From: Formicincola oecophyllae
GTDB lineage: Bacteria; Pseudomonadota; Alphaproteobacteria; Acetobacterales; Acetobacteraceae
Reading direction: 5' to 3'
NCBI RefSeq assembly: GCF_006542395.2
Contig: NZ_CP038231.1
Coordinates: 62,001 to 126,000, forward strand
DNA length: 64,000 nt
A model generated the notes under the pieces. The model saw nothing but the letters and a program-made list of their open reading frames with translations, was not told the DNA's origin and ran no database searches. How positions within the stretch are numbered: the first letter of the stretch is position 1; the number at the start of each line of letters is the position of its first letter. The position numbers were made by a program, and so were the translations under genes. Shown one piece after another: positions 45,434 through 53,498 of this stretch.

Positions 45434-46074
45434 GGCATTGCCTTGGCATGGTGGTGGGGGTTGGCGGCACTTGGCAGCGCCAAGTCCACAGCGCAGCCTG
45501 GGCCGTTCCAGTTCAAGGCCCCCCCTGACGAAGCCAGAACGTGGCCTTTGCCATCAATAGCCAGCGTCGTTGGCAAATCAAGTTCCTCCTCCTGGGCAGC
45601 CTTGGGGAAAACCCTCTCCAGCGTGGCGTCATCCATCACCCAGGGCGTGATGGCCTGCCCAGTCTGGCTAGGCTGCCAAAGGTGGTGGGCGCCCAGCCAC
45701 GCCGCCACTTTGGCTGGGGCACCGCTGTCCATGGCGGCGGTCACGACCTGCACACCTGGGCAGCGCTCCTTGAAGTGCTGCAGGTGCGGCAGTTCAAGAA
45801 TGCACGCTGGGCACCATGTGGCCCATAGGTGCAGGTACCACACAGCTGGTCTGTTCCCACGCGGGGCGGTGGGTGGCAGCGGCAGCTTCTGGCCATGTGG
45901 CCCTGCGAGCGCGGCCGGGACCGCCGGCCCACTGGGCGCGGCGCAGGCGGGGTGGTAGGAATAGCCCCAGACACCCCTCAGAAGGCAGCCAACCAGAACG
46001 GCCCTGGCCAGCGCACTTCTGAGGGCACAAACCTTCCCCCCACCCCCAGCAGGCAGTGAACCCCCCATGAGCAT
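45430..46074 (-). CDS. TlpA/ResA-like thioredoxin-fold protein
   Basis: Exported or membrane-anchored thiol-disulfide reductase. A hydrophobic signal or anchor (~17-45) leads to a thioredoxin domain with the active site WCPAC in [14 protein letters not shown] (~86). DLPTTLAID carries the cis-Pro. I chose ATG 46074, since GGGAGG lies 8 bases upstream of it; ATG 46068 is less well placed. This start lies inside the 5' end of the divergent argH as drawn. Its role could be apocytochrome c reduction or periplasmic disulfide repair; there are no ccm genes in the window. Confidence 0.82.
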   Translation of the reverse strand: MLMGGSLPAGGGGKVCALRSALARAVLVGCLLRGVWGYSYHPACAAPSGPAVPAALAGPHGQKLPLPPTAPRGNRPAVWYLHLWATWCPACILELPHLQHFKERCPGVQVVTAAMDSGAPAKVAAWLGAHHLWQPSQTGQAITPWVMDDATLERVFPKAAQEEELDLPTTLAIDGKGHVLASSGGALNWNGPGCAVDLALPSAANPHHHAKAMP

Positions 46075-47503
46075 CGACAAATCCTCCCCTTCCTCCCCGA
46101 AGGCCAGCAAAGGCGCTCAGGCCAACATGCAGTGGGGTGGACGTTTTGCTGCTGGCCCCGCCGCCATCATGAATGAGATCAACGCCTCCATCAGCTTTGA
46201 CCAGGCGCTGTGGCGGCAGGATATCAGGGGTTCTCTGGCCCATGCGGCCATGCTGTGCAAGGTCGGCATCATCAGCGCTGATGACCTCAAGGCCATTGAG
46301 GGGGGGCTGGCTGGGATCGCTGCCGAGATCGAGCAAGGTACCTTCCCCTTCTCTGATGCCCTTGAAGACATCCACATGAACATCGAGGCCCGCCTTTCCG
46401 AACGCATTGGCGAAGCCGGCAAGCGCCTGCACACGGCGCGCTCACGCAATGACCAGGTGGCGACCGACTTCCGCCTCTGGGTGCGGGACGCCATCGATGG
46501 CGTGGTGGCGCAGACGGAATCCCTCATGGCCACCCTGGCCAAGCGCGCGCTGGAGAACGCAAGCCAACCCATGCCGGGTTTCACCCATTTGCAGATCGCC
46601 CAGCCTGTAACGTTTGGCCACCACCTCCTGGCTTATGTGGAGATGCTAGGCCGCGACCGCTCCCGCTTGCTGGATGGGCGCAGGCGCCTCAACCAATCCC
46701 CCTTAGGGTCGGCTGCGCTGGCTGGAACGTCTTTCCCCATCGACCGCCATATGACAGCGCAGGCCCTGGGGTTTGATGGCCCCACGCGCAACTCGCTTGA
46801 TGCCGTTTCAGACCGTGACTTCGCGCTGGAGTTCCTGGGCGCGCTGTCCATCCAGGCCATGCACCTCTCCCGCTTGGCGGAGGAAATCGTTCAGTGGACG
46901 TCCACCCCATTCAACTTCGCTAGCCTTTCTGACGCCTTCACCACGGGTTCCTCCATCATGCCGCAGAAGCGCAACCCGGATGCGGCCGAGCTGGTGCGCG
47001 GCAAAACAGGGCGCATCACGGGGGATTTCATCGCACTGCTGACGGTGATGAAGGGCCTTCCCCTGGCCTACGCCAAGGACAGCCAGGAGGACAAGGAACC
47101 GGTGTTTGACGCTGTGCGCGCCATCACCCTTTCCCTGGCGGCCATGGACGGCATGGTGGCTGACATCACCCCCAACAGGGAGCGGATGCGGGAAATGGCT
47201 GGTGCTGCCTTCGCTACCGCCACAGACCTGGCTGATTGGCTTGTGCGGGAATTGAAAGTGCCATTCCGCACAGCGCACCACGTCACCGGGCAGCTGGTAG
47301 CGATGGCGGAAAAACGCGACGTGGCGCTGGAGCAGCTCCCCCTTGAAGATATGCGCACAGTGGAGCCACGCATCCACCAAGGGATCTACAGCGTTCTGGA
47401 TGTGGATTCCTCCCTGGCCAGCCGCACAAGCTTTGGCGGCACGGCGCCTGAAAACGTGCGCTGTGCTGCCCAGGAATGGCTGGCGCGCCTTAACCAAGCC
47501 TGA
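46067..47503 (+). CDS. argH: Argininosuccinate lyase
   Basis: Splits argininosuccinate to arginine and fumarate. The fumarase-superfamily signature [12 protein letters not shown] (~297) holds the catalytic Ser loop, and WGGRF (~23) and HTARSRNDQ (~123) are family blocks. ATG 46067 gives 478 residues but has no good Shine-Dalgarno; ATG 46127 would give 458 residues starting just before WGGRF and would remove the overlap with the divergent tlpA-like gene. The small LptM-like lipoprotein gene follows, a conserved alphaproteobacterial pairing. Confidence 0.94.
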   Translation: MSIDKSSPSSPKASKGAQANMQWGGRFAAGPAAIMNEINASISFDQALWRQDIRGSLAHAAMLCKVGIISADDLKAIEGGLAGIAAEIEQGTFPFSDALEDIHMNIEARLSERIGEAGKRLHTARSRNDQVATDFRLWVRDAIDGVVAQTESLMATLAKRALENASQPMPGFTHLQIAQPVTFGHHLLAYVEMLGRDRSRLLDGRRRLNQSPLGSAALAGTSFPIDRHMTAQALGFDGPTRNSLDAVSDRDFALEFLGALSIQAMHLSRLAEEIVQWTSTPFNFASLSDAFTTGSSIMPQKRNPDAAELVRGKTGRITGDFIALLTVMKGLPLAYAKDSQEDKEPVFDAVRAITLSLAAMDGMVADITPNRERMREMAGAAFATATDLADWLVRELKVPFRTAHHVTGQLVAMAEKRDVALEQLPLEDMRTVEPRIHQGIYSVLDVDSSLASRTSFGGTAPENVRCAAQEWLARLNQA

Positions 47504-47623
47504 AGTGGGGGAGGGTTCCCCCAGCAGTCATGACCTGGCATTCTGCTGCCCAGGCCTTTGAGGGGGCTAGACAAGGGCTCACCCTTGCGCCCCCTTCACC
47601 AGAGCAAGGAAAGCGTAAGCGCT

Positions 47624-47794
47624 ATGAAGCCAGGACAACGCCGTGAGATCGCCCTATGGCTGTGCCGCCTTATGCTGGGCGTGATGGTTTCCACCATGGC
47701 GCTGAGCCTCACCGCCTGCGGTAAGGAAGGCGACCCCCAGCCGCCAGGGCCGGCCAATGAAATTACCTACCCTCGCGCTTACCCGCCTGATTGA
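47624..47794 (+). CDS. Small LptM/YifL-like lipoprotein
   Basis: A 56-residue lipoprotein precursor. A basic N-terminus and hydrophobic segment end in the lipobox LTAC, and the mature part begins CGKEGDPQPPGP, rich in Pro and Gly. Small lipoproteins of this kind sit between argH and lysA in many alphaproteobacteria; E. coli LptM (YifL) aids LptD maturation. ATG 47624 has GGAAAG ~10 bases upstream. Here lysA does not follow. Confidence 0.75.
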   Translation: MKPGQRREIALWLCRLMLGVMVSTMALSLTACGKEGDPQPPGPANEITYPRAYPPD

Positions 47795-47852
47795 GGGGCT
47801 GGGTCTGAAAAAGCTGAACTCAGGGCGGGGAAAGAACCCTTCATCCTTAGCT

Positions 47853-48266
47853 TCAGCGTTCAGCCAACAGAGCACTGGCTGCCCTGAGCTTCTCCAGCCT
47901 GGGGCTGGGCCTGAGGCCCAGGAAGCAGAACACAACCGCTGCTATGCTGATGGCTGAAAGCAGCAGGTTATACCCTATGTCATACTGGCTGAGCCACGCT
48001 GCCCCACCAGGGAATCCCACGCCTTTATAAAGGGCCAGATGGCTGACATTACCTACAGTCATCACCACAATCAGGCAGTACGCAAGCGTTTTGAACACTT
48101 GAACCCTGCGTTCCACCTCAAGCTGCTGGTTGCGGAGGGAAATCATGGCGTGGTGCTGTTGCCAAAAGCCTTCAAAACCATCCTTTGCCGCTTTCTCCAA
48201 GGCGTTCTGCGCACATTGGCGGGCTTCTTCACGGCTGATGGCTGGTTTCATGTTTGTGGATGACAT
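47853..48266 (-). CDS. Hypothetical two-helix membrane protein
   Basis: I do not recognise this 137-residue protein. A charged, helical N-terminal part (~1-55, Ala/Gln/Glu/Arg-rich) precedes membrane segment 1 (~60-78), a ~25-residue loop with Gly/Pro, membrane segment 2 (~98-117) and a short basic tail. No enzyme motif or signal peptide is seen. ATG 48266 is supported by GGAGG 7 bases upstream. It lies between the LptM-like gene and another small two-helix protein, where lysA would normally be. The layout resembles small 2TM families such as SLATT-type proteins, but I cannot claim that. Confidence 0.65.
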   Translation of the reverse strand: MSSTNMKPAISREEARQCAQNALEKAAKDGFEGFWQQHHAMISLRNQQLEVERRVQVFKTLAYCLIVVMTVGNVSHLALYKGVGFPGGAAWLSQYDIGYNLLLSAISIAAVVFCFLGLRPSPRLEKLRAASALLAER

Positions 48267-48280
48267 AAGTCCGCCTCCCA

Positions 48281-48295
48281 CCCCCACTAAGGGGG
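48281..48295. other. 5-bp GC hairpin next to the Shine-Dalgarno of the 47853-48266 gene
   Basis: CCCCC (48281-48285) and GGGGG (48291-48295) surround the loop ACTAA. On the minus strand it ends directly upstream of the GGGAGG ribosome-binding site of the small membrane-protein gene and might modulate access. On the plus strand it is followed by TTTT and could act as a weak terminator. Confidence 0.35.
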
Positions 48296-48501
48296 TTTTA
48301 AGAACAATCCAACAAAACGTTGTTTTACGTTCCACCTCAAGGGCAATTTTACCCTAGGCCACCAAAACTCCCTATAGCCCGTGAATGGTCTCCACAGGTT
48401 TCCAGAAAGAAAACACAAACCCTTAAAGCGATATCTTAAACCAATTTCTGATTTCAGAGATGTGCTTTAGTTAAGGGCTGAGAAACAGGAAGTGAGCGAG
48501 T

Positions 48502-48942
48502 TTATTCAGTGCGGTAACGTTTCTGTTCCTCAGGAGAAAGGCCCAGGAACACTAGAGCACCATTTAAAATAGGCATTCGTCTAAACGAACGAATGTTATA
48601 GTATATCCATCCAAAAACACTTAACATTGTAATGCCTATATAAATTTTAGCCAAAAATTTAGACCCAAAAATGAAAACAAATGCCTGGTGACTAGACAAT
48701 TTGTTCCCTGACAACGCTGTTTGAACGGTTAATATTAAGGTTATCAACGAGATGAGCCCCGTCATTATACTAATAAGGTAAGTCCAAAACTCCCATGAGG
48801 TATTGTCACGCATAGTTTGCTTTTTAGATTCTAAATACAATTGTGCGTAATGTACCTGGGCTTCAGGTGAATTAAATCCAAGCTCACTTGCCCCCTTAAG
48901 GGCGCTGTCAACTGCCTTTAAAACTTTTTGTTTCTTGTTCAT
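48502..48942 (-). CDS. Hypothetical two-helix membrane protein (low GC)
   Basis: An unrecognised 146-residue protein. The N-terminal ~50 residues are soluble and Lys/Gln/Glu-rich, membrane segment 1 is ~53-74 (Ile/Leu/Thr-rich), a loop follows, segment 2 is ~95-115, and the tail is basic, ending SPEEQKRYRTE. The DNA is about 35% GC by hand count over 48541-49020, against ~60-70% around it, and codon use is AT-rich, so it is probably acquired. Its topology resembles the neighbouring 137-residue protein. The Shine-Dalgarno is weak (GGAT). Confidence 0.65.
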   Translation of the reverse strand: MNKKQKVLKAVDSALKGASELGFNSPEAQVHYAQLYLESKKQTMRDNTSWEFWTYLISIMTGLISLITLILTVQTALSGNKLSSHQAFVFIFGSKFLAKIYIGITMLSVFGWIYYNIRSFRRMPILNGALVFLGLSPEEQKRYRTE

Positions 48943-48978
48943 TCGAGCAATCCAAAATTTGAATAAGACTACATTATT

Positions 48979-49872
48979 TTACCCTAAAATGATGTTGTTT
49001 AACATATTATGAATTTCTTGTTTGGATAGGCCTTTCTCGAAATAAAAATCCTCCCTAACAGCTGGGCTGTTGCGGCTTTTGGAGAGCTTGTGACCGTCAG
49101 CCCCCATGATGAGGGGATGGTGGGCGTAGCGCGGCGCTGGCCAGCCCATGAGTTCCTGCAGAACACGGTGGATGACTGTCAGGGGTTCCAAGTCCTGCCC
49201 GCGCGTGACAAGCGTTACCCCCTGCAACCAGTCATCATGGGTGACGCACAAATGGTAGGAAAGGCCAGCGTCACGCCGCGCTAAAACAACATCGCCCCAG
49301 GATGCGGCATCTGCTGTTCTTTTCTGGAATGTGTTGTCGCCTGTCAGCTCCAGCCAAGTGGGGTTGCCCCCAAGGGTTTCAAGCGCTTTGTGCATGTCCA
49401 AGCGCCACGCTGGTTGGTGCCCTTTGGTCATAATTGGGGGGCAGCCAGATTGGGGGCGGCAGGTGCCAGGGTAGCGCAGGCTGCCATCTGGCGCGCGCGC
49501 GCCAGCAGTGCCTGCGGCATGGCTGATGTCAGCCCGGCTGCAGAGGCAGGGATAGATGAGCCTGCGCTCGCGGAGAGTGTCCAAAACAGCGTCATAATCA
49601 GTTTTATGGCGTGATTGGCGCCTGATGGAAGTTGGCGGTTCTGGCAGCAGGCCAAGCCAAGCCAAATCATCCAGAACGCCCTGCACGTTTTCCTCAGTGC
49701 AGCGGGCTTGGTCGATGTCCTCCAGCCGCACCAGGTAGCGGCCGTGGGGGGCAGCCAGCGTGCGCGCATGAAGGGCGGAGGCCACATGCCCCTTGTGAAG
49801 TCTGCCTGTGGGGCTGGGGGCGAAGCGCGTCACCCAGCCAGACGGGGGGTCGCTTTTCATAGCGCTTGGCAT
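48979..49872 (-). CDS. gluQ: Glutamyl-Q tRNA(Asp) synthetase
   Basis: Truncated glutamyl-tRNA-synthetase paralogue that charges queuosine of tRNA-Asp with Glu. RFAPSPTGRLHKGH carries the HIGH-type motif (~16-29), zinc ligands are in CLC and YPGTC (C-x-C ... Y-x3-C) and KLSKS is the KMSKS-type motif (~264). The product has ~297 residues from ATG 49872; a TTG at 49878 is nearer to an AGG. The last ~25 codons are AT-rich, unlike the rest of the gene, so the 3' end has probably been exchanged with the adjacent islet while keeping a functional frame. Confidence 0.9.
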   Translation of the reverse strand: MPSAMKSDPPSGWVTRFAPSPTGRLHKGHVASALHARTLAAPHGRYLVRLEDIDQARCTEENVQGVLDDLAWLGLLPEPPTSIRRQSRHKTDYDAVLDTLRERRLIYPCLCSRADISHAAGTAGARAPDGSLRYPGTCRPQSGCPPIMTKGHQPAWRLDMHKALETLGGNPTWLELTGDNTFQKRTADAASWGDVVLARRDAGLSYHLCVTHDDWLQGVTLVTRGQDLEPLTVIHRVLQELMGWPAPRYAHHPLIMGADGHKLSKSRNSPAVREDFYFEKGLSKQEIHNMLNNIILG

Positions 49873-49881
49873 GGTCAATGG

Positions 49882-50724
49882 TCAGCCTAGCGCTGGGTCA
49901 GGCACTGTAAAATTCATGCCGTCAAAAGCTGGCTCCACCCCCGCTGGCAGTTCACGCTTAAGGGTGGCGTAGTCCATCCTGTGGCCCATGTGCGTCAGGA
50001 TGGTGCGGCGCGGCTTGATAAGATCGCGCCACGCCAGAACCTGCCCTAGCCAACCGTGGGAGAAATGACTTTCATACTGGAAGCAATCCACCACCCAACT
50101 GTCCACGCCAGCAAGGGCGCGCAGCGATGGGGCTGGCATATCTGCGACATCAGTTGAATAGGCGAAACCGCCAAAACGCACCCCAAGACTGCTGATGTTG
50201 CCGTGTATCTGGTCGAAGGTCACACCACTGAATGGCCCAATGGTGAGCGGCCCTTCCAGGGGGATTTCATGCACGTCCAGCGCTGCGCGGTAAAAAGTAC
50301 CCCCTTCCCAGGGCTTGAAGGCGTAGCTGAAGCGCTGGCGCAGTTCCAGGAAAGTTTCAGCCGTGCCATAGACCGGCACAGGGTGGCCGAGAACGCGGTT
50401 GATGGCGCGCAGCTCATCAAGGCCAGCCACATGGTCGCTGTGGCAATGGGTGTAAAGCACAGCGTCAATGCGGGGCACGTTCTGCGCTAAAAGCTGCTGG
50501 CGGAAATCAGGCCCCGTGTCGATGATGAGGCGGAAAGGCGCCGTCACACCCGTTTGGGGGTTGGTAAAGGGTTTTTCCAGCAGGACGGAGGCACGCGTGC
50601 GGCGGTTCTTGGGCTCATGCGGGTCGCAAGTGCCCCAGCGCCCCGCTAGGCCAGGCTCGTCAGAAGCGGCGCCCAGCACAGGAACACCAGCGGAGCCGCC
50701 ACAGCCCAGAATGGTCACTTTCAT
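49882..50724 (-). CDS. MBL-fold metallohydrolase (PhnP-like)
   Basis: Metallo-beta-lactamase-fold phosphodiesterase-like protein. The metal motif THCHSDHVAGLDE is at ~93-105, and further ligands lie in YSTDVADM and ILTHMGH. The product begins MKVTILGCGGS, typical of the PhnP-like group, with GGAGG 8 bases upstream of ATG 50724 (ATG 50727 is directly before it). It sits after tatD in the conserved alphaproteobacterial order tmk-holB-metG-tatD-MBL. The substrate is unknown; PhnP cleaves cyclic phosphates, but no phn genes are present. Confidence 0.87.
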   Translation of the reverse strand: MKVTILGCGGSAGVPVLGAASDEPGLAGRWGTCDPHEPKNRRTRASVLLEKPFTNPQTGVTAPFRLIIDTGPDFRQQLLAQNVPRIDAVLYTHCHSDHVAGLDELRAINRVLGHPVPVYGTAETFLELRQRFSYAFKPWEGGTFYRAALDVHEIPLEGPLTIGPFSGVTFDQIHGNISSLGVRFGGFAYSTDVADMPAPSLRALAGVDSWVVDCFQYESHFSHGWLGQVLAWRDLIKPRRTILTHMGHRMDYATLKRELPAGVEPAFDGMNFTVPDPALG

Positions 50725-50831
50725 CATGCCGCCCTCCTTGGATACCTGTTCCAGTCCCACAGAACTACCCTTGCCAGCCAGAAGCAACCCCGCCAACCCT
50801 TGGCACTACCAAGGACCTTGCTTGCGCCCCC

Positions 50832-51728
50832 TCAGGCCATGCGGCTGAACAAGCGCCTGGCGTTGGCGGTGGTGGCGCTTGCCAGGTCTTTTGGTGCCAT
50901 GTGGCGCAGCTTGGCCACTTCCGTTGCAGTGTGCACAACATGGCCAGGCCAATTGCCATGGCCGCGGTGGGGAACGGGGGCCAGATAGGGGCTGTCCGTC
51001 TCCACCAGGATGCGCTCAAGCGGGGCGGTGGCTGCCACATCCCTGATGGTGGCGCATTTGGGGAACGTCACCAACCCTGAGAAGCTCAGATAACCCCCAA
51101 GCGCCAACGCGCCCTGGGCCAGTTCCACACCGCCAGCGAAGCAATGGATGAGGAAGGGGAAAGCCCCTTTGGCCGTTTCCTCCCGCAGCAGGGCAACGGT
51201 GTCCGCGTCAGCGTTGCGGCTGTGGATGACCACAGGCAGCCCTGTGCGGCGTGAGGCTTCGATATGGCGGCGCAGATATGTTTTCTGCCGCTCATGGGTA
51301 GTTGGGTCGCTGTTGTGGAAATAATCCAGGCCCGTTTCGCCAATGGCCACGATGCCTGGGCGGTCCAGCTCAACCAGCATTTCATCAAGCGTTGGCAGTT
51401 CCTCCTCAAGCACATGGTCGGGGTGGATGCCCAAAGCAGCGTGGATGGGCAGGCTGGGGTGGCTGCGCGCCACCCATTCATGCTGCTGGTGGCGGCGGCT
51501 CCAACGGGTGCCGATGGTGACCATGCCAGCCAGGCCTGCCTCCCTGCCTTGCTGGAGGATGGCCTCAGTACGCGCGTTTTCATCTGCGGGGGCTGGTTCC
51601 GCTTTGCGGCCACCATGGCCGCGCCCCACCATGTCCAAGTGGCAGTGGGTGTCGACCAGCCCTGGCAAGGTTGTGGCGATGACCGGCGGGGTGAAAGCCC
51701 CACCAGCCTGAGCGTGGCTGCCACTCAT
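50832..51728 (-). CDS. tatD: TatD family metal-dependent deoxyribonuclease
   Basis: TIM-barrel amidohydrolase-like nuclease. Metal ligands appear in DTHCHLD (~26-32), GETGLDY (Glu ~134), PVVIHSRN (~165), LIHCFAGG (~193) and ETDSPYLAP (~243). The product has 298 residues. ATG 51728 overlaps the metG stop (ATGA), so it is coupled to metG. TatD proteins have 3'-5' DNase activity and are not part of Tat transport despite the name. Confidence 0.93.
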   Translation of the reverse strand: MSGSHAQAGGAFTPPVIATTLPGLVDTHCHLDMVGRGHGGRKAEPAPADENARTEAILQQGREAGLAGMVTIGTRWSRRHQQHEWVARSHPSLPIHAALGIHPDHVLEEELPTLDEMLVELDRPGIVAIGETGLDYFHNSDPTTHERQKTYLRRHIEASRRTGLPVVIHSRNADADTVALLREETAKGAFPFLIHCFAGGVELAQGALALGGYLSFSGLVTFPKCATIRDVAATAPLERILVETDSPYLAPVPHRGHGNWPGHVVHTATEVAKLRHMAPKDLASATTANARRLFSRMA

Positions 51729-53398
51729 GGTTGGGGGGCCTTTGGAGCGGGAGCAGCCTTGTTTTTCGTGCCCTCTTTGCCCCCTTGGCTTGAGGGCTTC
51801 TTGCCCTTAGAGGCCTTGGAGGTTGGGGTCTCAGCGCCTTCCTCAACAAAGCGCGGGAACAGGCCTTGTGGCTGGGGCAGCGTGCGGCCGCCTGGCAGTG
51901 GGGTGGCGAGGGCTGCGAAATCGCGCTCCTCCTCCCCAACGCCCAGCTGGTCCAGCATTTTGGCCATGGTCTCAGGCATGTAAGGCTGCAGAACGGTGGC
52001 CAAAGCGCGCAGCACATCCACCAAGACGCGCAGCACGGCGGCCATGCGTTCAGGGTCCGTTTTCTTCAGCTTCCAGGGGGCCTGGTGGTCGATATAGGCA
52101 TTGGCGGCGCGCACCACTTTCCACACTTCCTCAAGCGCTTCTGAAAGGGCCAGGCGTTCCAGCTGGGCAGCCATGGTGGCTGGCAAGCGCGCAGCCGCTT
52201 CCAGAATGGCCTTGTCTGCTTCTGTGAGCGTGGGCTGGAGGGGCAGGACGCCGTCCTGGTTGCGGGCAATCTGGCTCAAGGTGCGCTGGGCGAGGTTGCC
52301 CAGGTCATTGGCTAGCTCCACATTCATGCGTGAAATCAGCGCCTGGCGGCTGAAGTTGGAATCATTGCCGAACGGCACCTCCCGCATGAGGAAATAGCGC
52401 AGCTGGTCGAGGCCGAACTCATCAGCCAAGGCAGCGGGGTCAAGCACATTGCCCAGGGACTTGGACATTTTCTGCCCCTCTACCGTCCACCAGCCATGGG
52501 CGAAAACACGGGCAGGCAGTGGCAGCCCAGCCGCCATCAGGAAAGCTGGCCAGTAAACGCAGTGGAAACGCGCGATTTCCTTGCCGATCACGTGAACGTC
52601 AGCAGGCCAGAAACGCTTAAAGCGCGGGTCGCCTTCATCAGGGTAGCCAACAGCGGTCAGGTAATTGGCCAGGGCGTCAAACCACACATACATCACATGC
52701 TTACTGTCCCCTGGCACAGGAACACCCCAGCTGAACCCAGTGCGGCTGATGGAAAGGTCGCGCAGGCCTTGGCGCACGAAGCTCTCAATCTCGCGCTTGC
52801 TGCCGTGGGGGCCGATGAAGTCGGGGTTGTCAGCGTAAAGCTTCAGGAGCTTTTCCTGGAAATCCCTAAGCTTGAAGAAATAGGAAGGCTCCTTCACCCA
52901 CTCCAAGGGCGCGCCTGTGGTGGTGGAGGTGCGGCTGCCATCAGGGTGGAGGGTGATTTCGTCATCACCCACATAGGCCTCATCGCGGGTGGAGTACCAC
53001 CCCTCATAAGCGCCCAGGTAGATGTGGCCGTTGTCAGCTACTTTCTTCCACAAAGCCTGGGCGGCCTTGTGGTGCTGTGGGTCCGTGGTGCGGATGAACG
53101 CATCAGCGCTGACATTCATGCGCGCCTGCATAGCCCTGAACTGGTCGGAGACCTGGTCAGCGAATGCCTGGGGGGGGATGCCTGCTTTCTCGGCGCTTTG
53201 CTCCACTTTCTGGCCGTGCTCGTCAGTGCCAGTCACGAACAGAACATCGCGCCCGTTCAGGCGGTTGAAGCGCGCCAGAACGTCACAGGCGATGGACGTG
53301 TAGGCGTGGCCGATGTGGGGGGCGCCGTTGACGTAGAAAATCGGCGTCGTGATGGTGGCGCGCGGCTTTTCGGGGGAAGGTTGGGTGGGGGTGTTCAT
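51725..53398 (-). CDS. metG: Methionyl-tRNA synthetase
   Basis: Class I aminoacyl-tRNA synthetase for Met. The HIGH motif is seen in APHIGHAYT (~26-34), and the KMSKS loop is GQKMSKSLGN (~310). The connective peptide lacks the Cys knuckles of the zinc-binding type. ATG 53398 with GGAAA 5 bases upstream gives 557 residues; 161 upstream in-frame codons are antisense-like shadow sequence. A Lys/Ala/Pro-rich tail of ~40 residues replaces any dimerisation domain. It is followed by tatD and preceded by holB. Confidence 0.95.
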   Translation of the reverse strand: MNTPTQPSPEKPRATITTPIFYVNGAPHIGHAYTSIACDVLARFNRLNGRDVLFVTGTDEHGQKVEQSAEKAGIPPQAFADQVSDQFRAMQARMNVSADAFIRTTDPQHHKAAQALWKKVADNGHIYLGAYEGWYSTRDEAYVGDDEITLHPDGSRTSTTTGAPLEWVKEPSYFFKLRDFQEKLLKLYADNPDFIGPHGSKREIESFVRQGLRDLSISRTGFSWGVPVPGDSKHVMYVWFDALANYLTAVGYPDEGDPRFKRFWPADVHVIGKEIARFHCVYWPAFLMAAGLPLPARVFAHGWWTVEGQKMSKSLGNVLDPAALADEFGLDQLRYFLMREVPFGNDSNFSRQALISRMNVELANDLGNLAQRTLSQIARNQDGVLPLQPTLTEADKAILEAAARLPATMAAQLERLALSEALEEVWKVVRAANAYIDHQAPWKLKKTDPERMAAVLRVLVDVLRALATVLQPYMPETMAKMLDQLGVGEEERDFAALATPLPGGRTLPQPQGLFPRFVEEGAETPTSKASKGKKPSSQGGKEGTKNKAAPAPKAPQP

Positions 53399-53498
53399 GG
53401 TGGTTTCCGTTGGCCCTGGTTGGCGTTTTTGAAGGTTTGTCAAAGGGGTGGTTATCAAATGGGGTGATTTATGAATTGTGGCCTGCAGGGGTGCCCCA

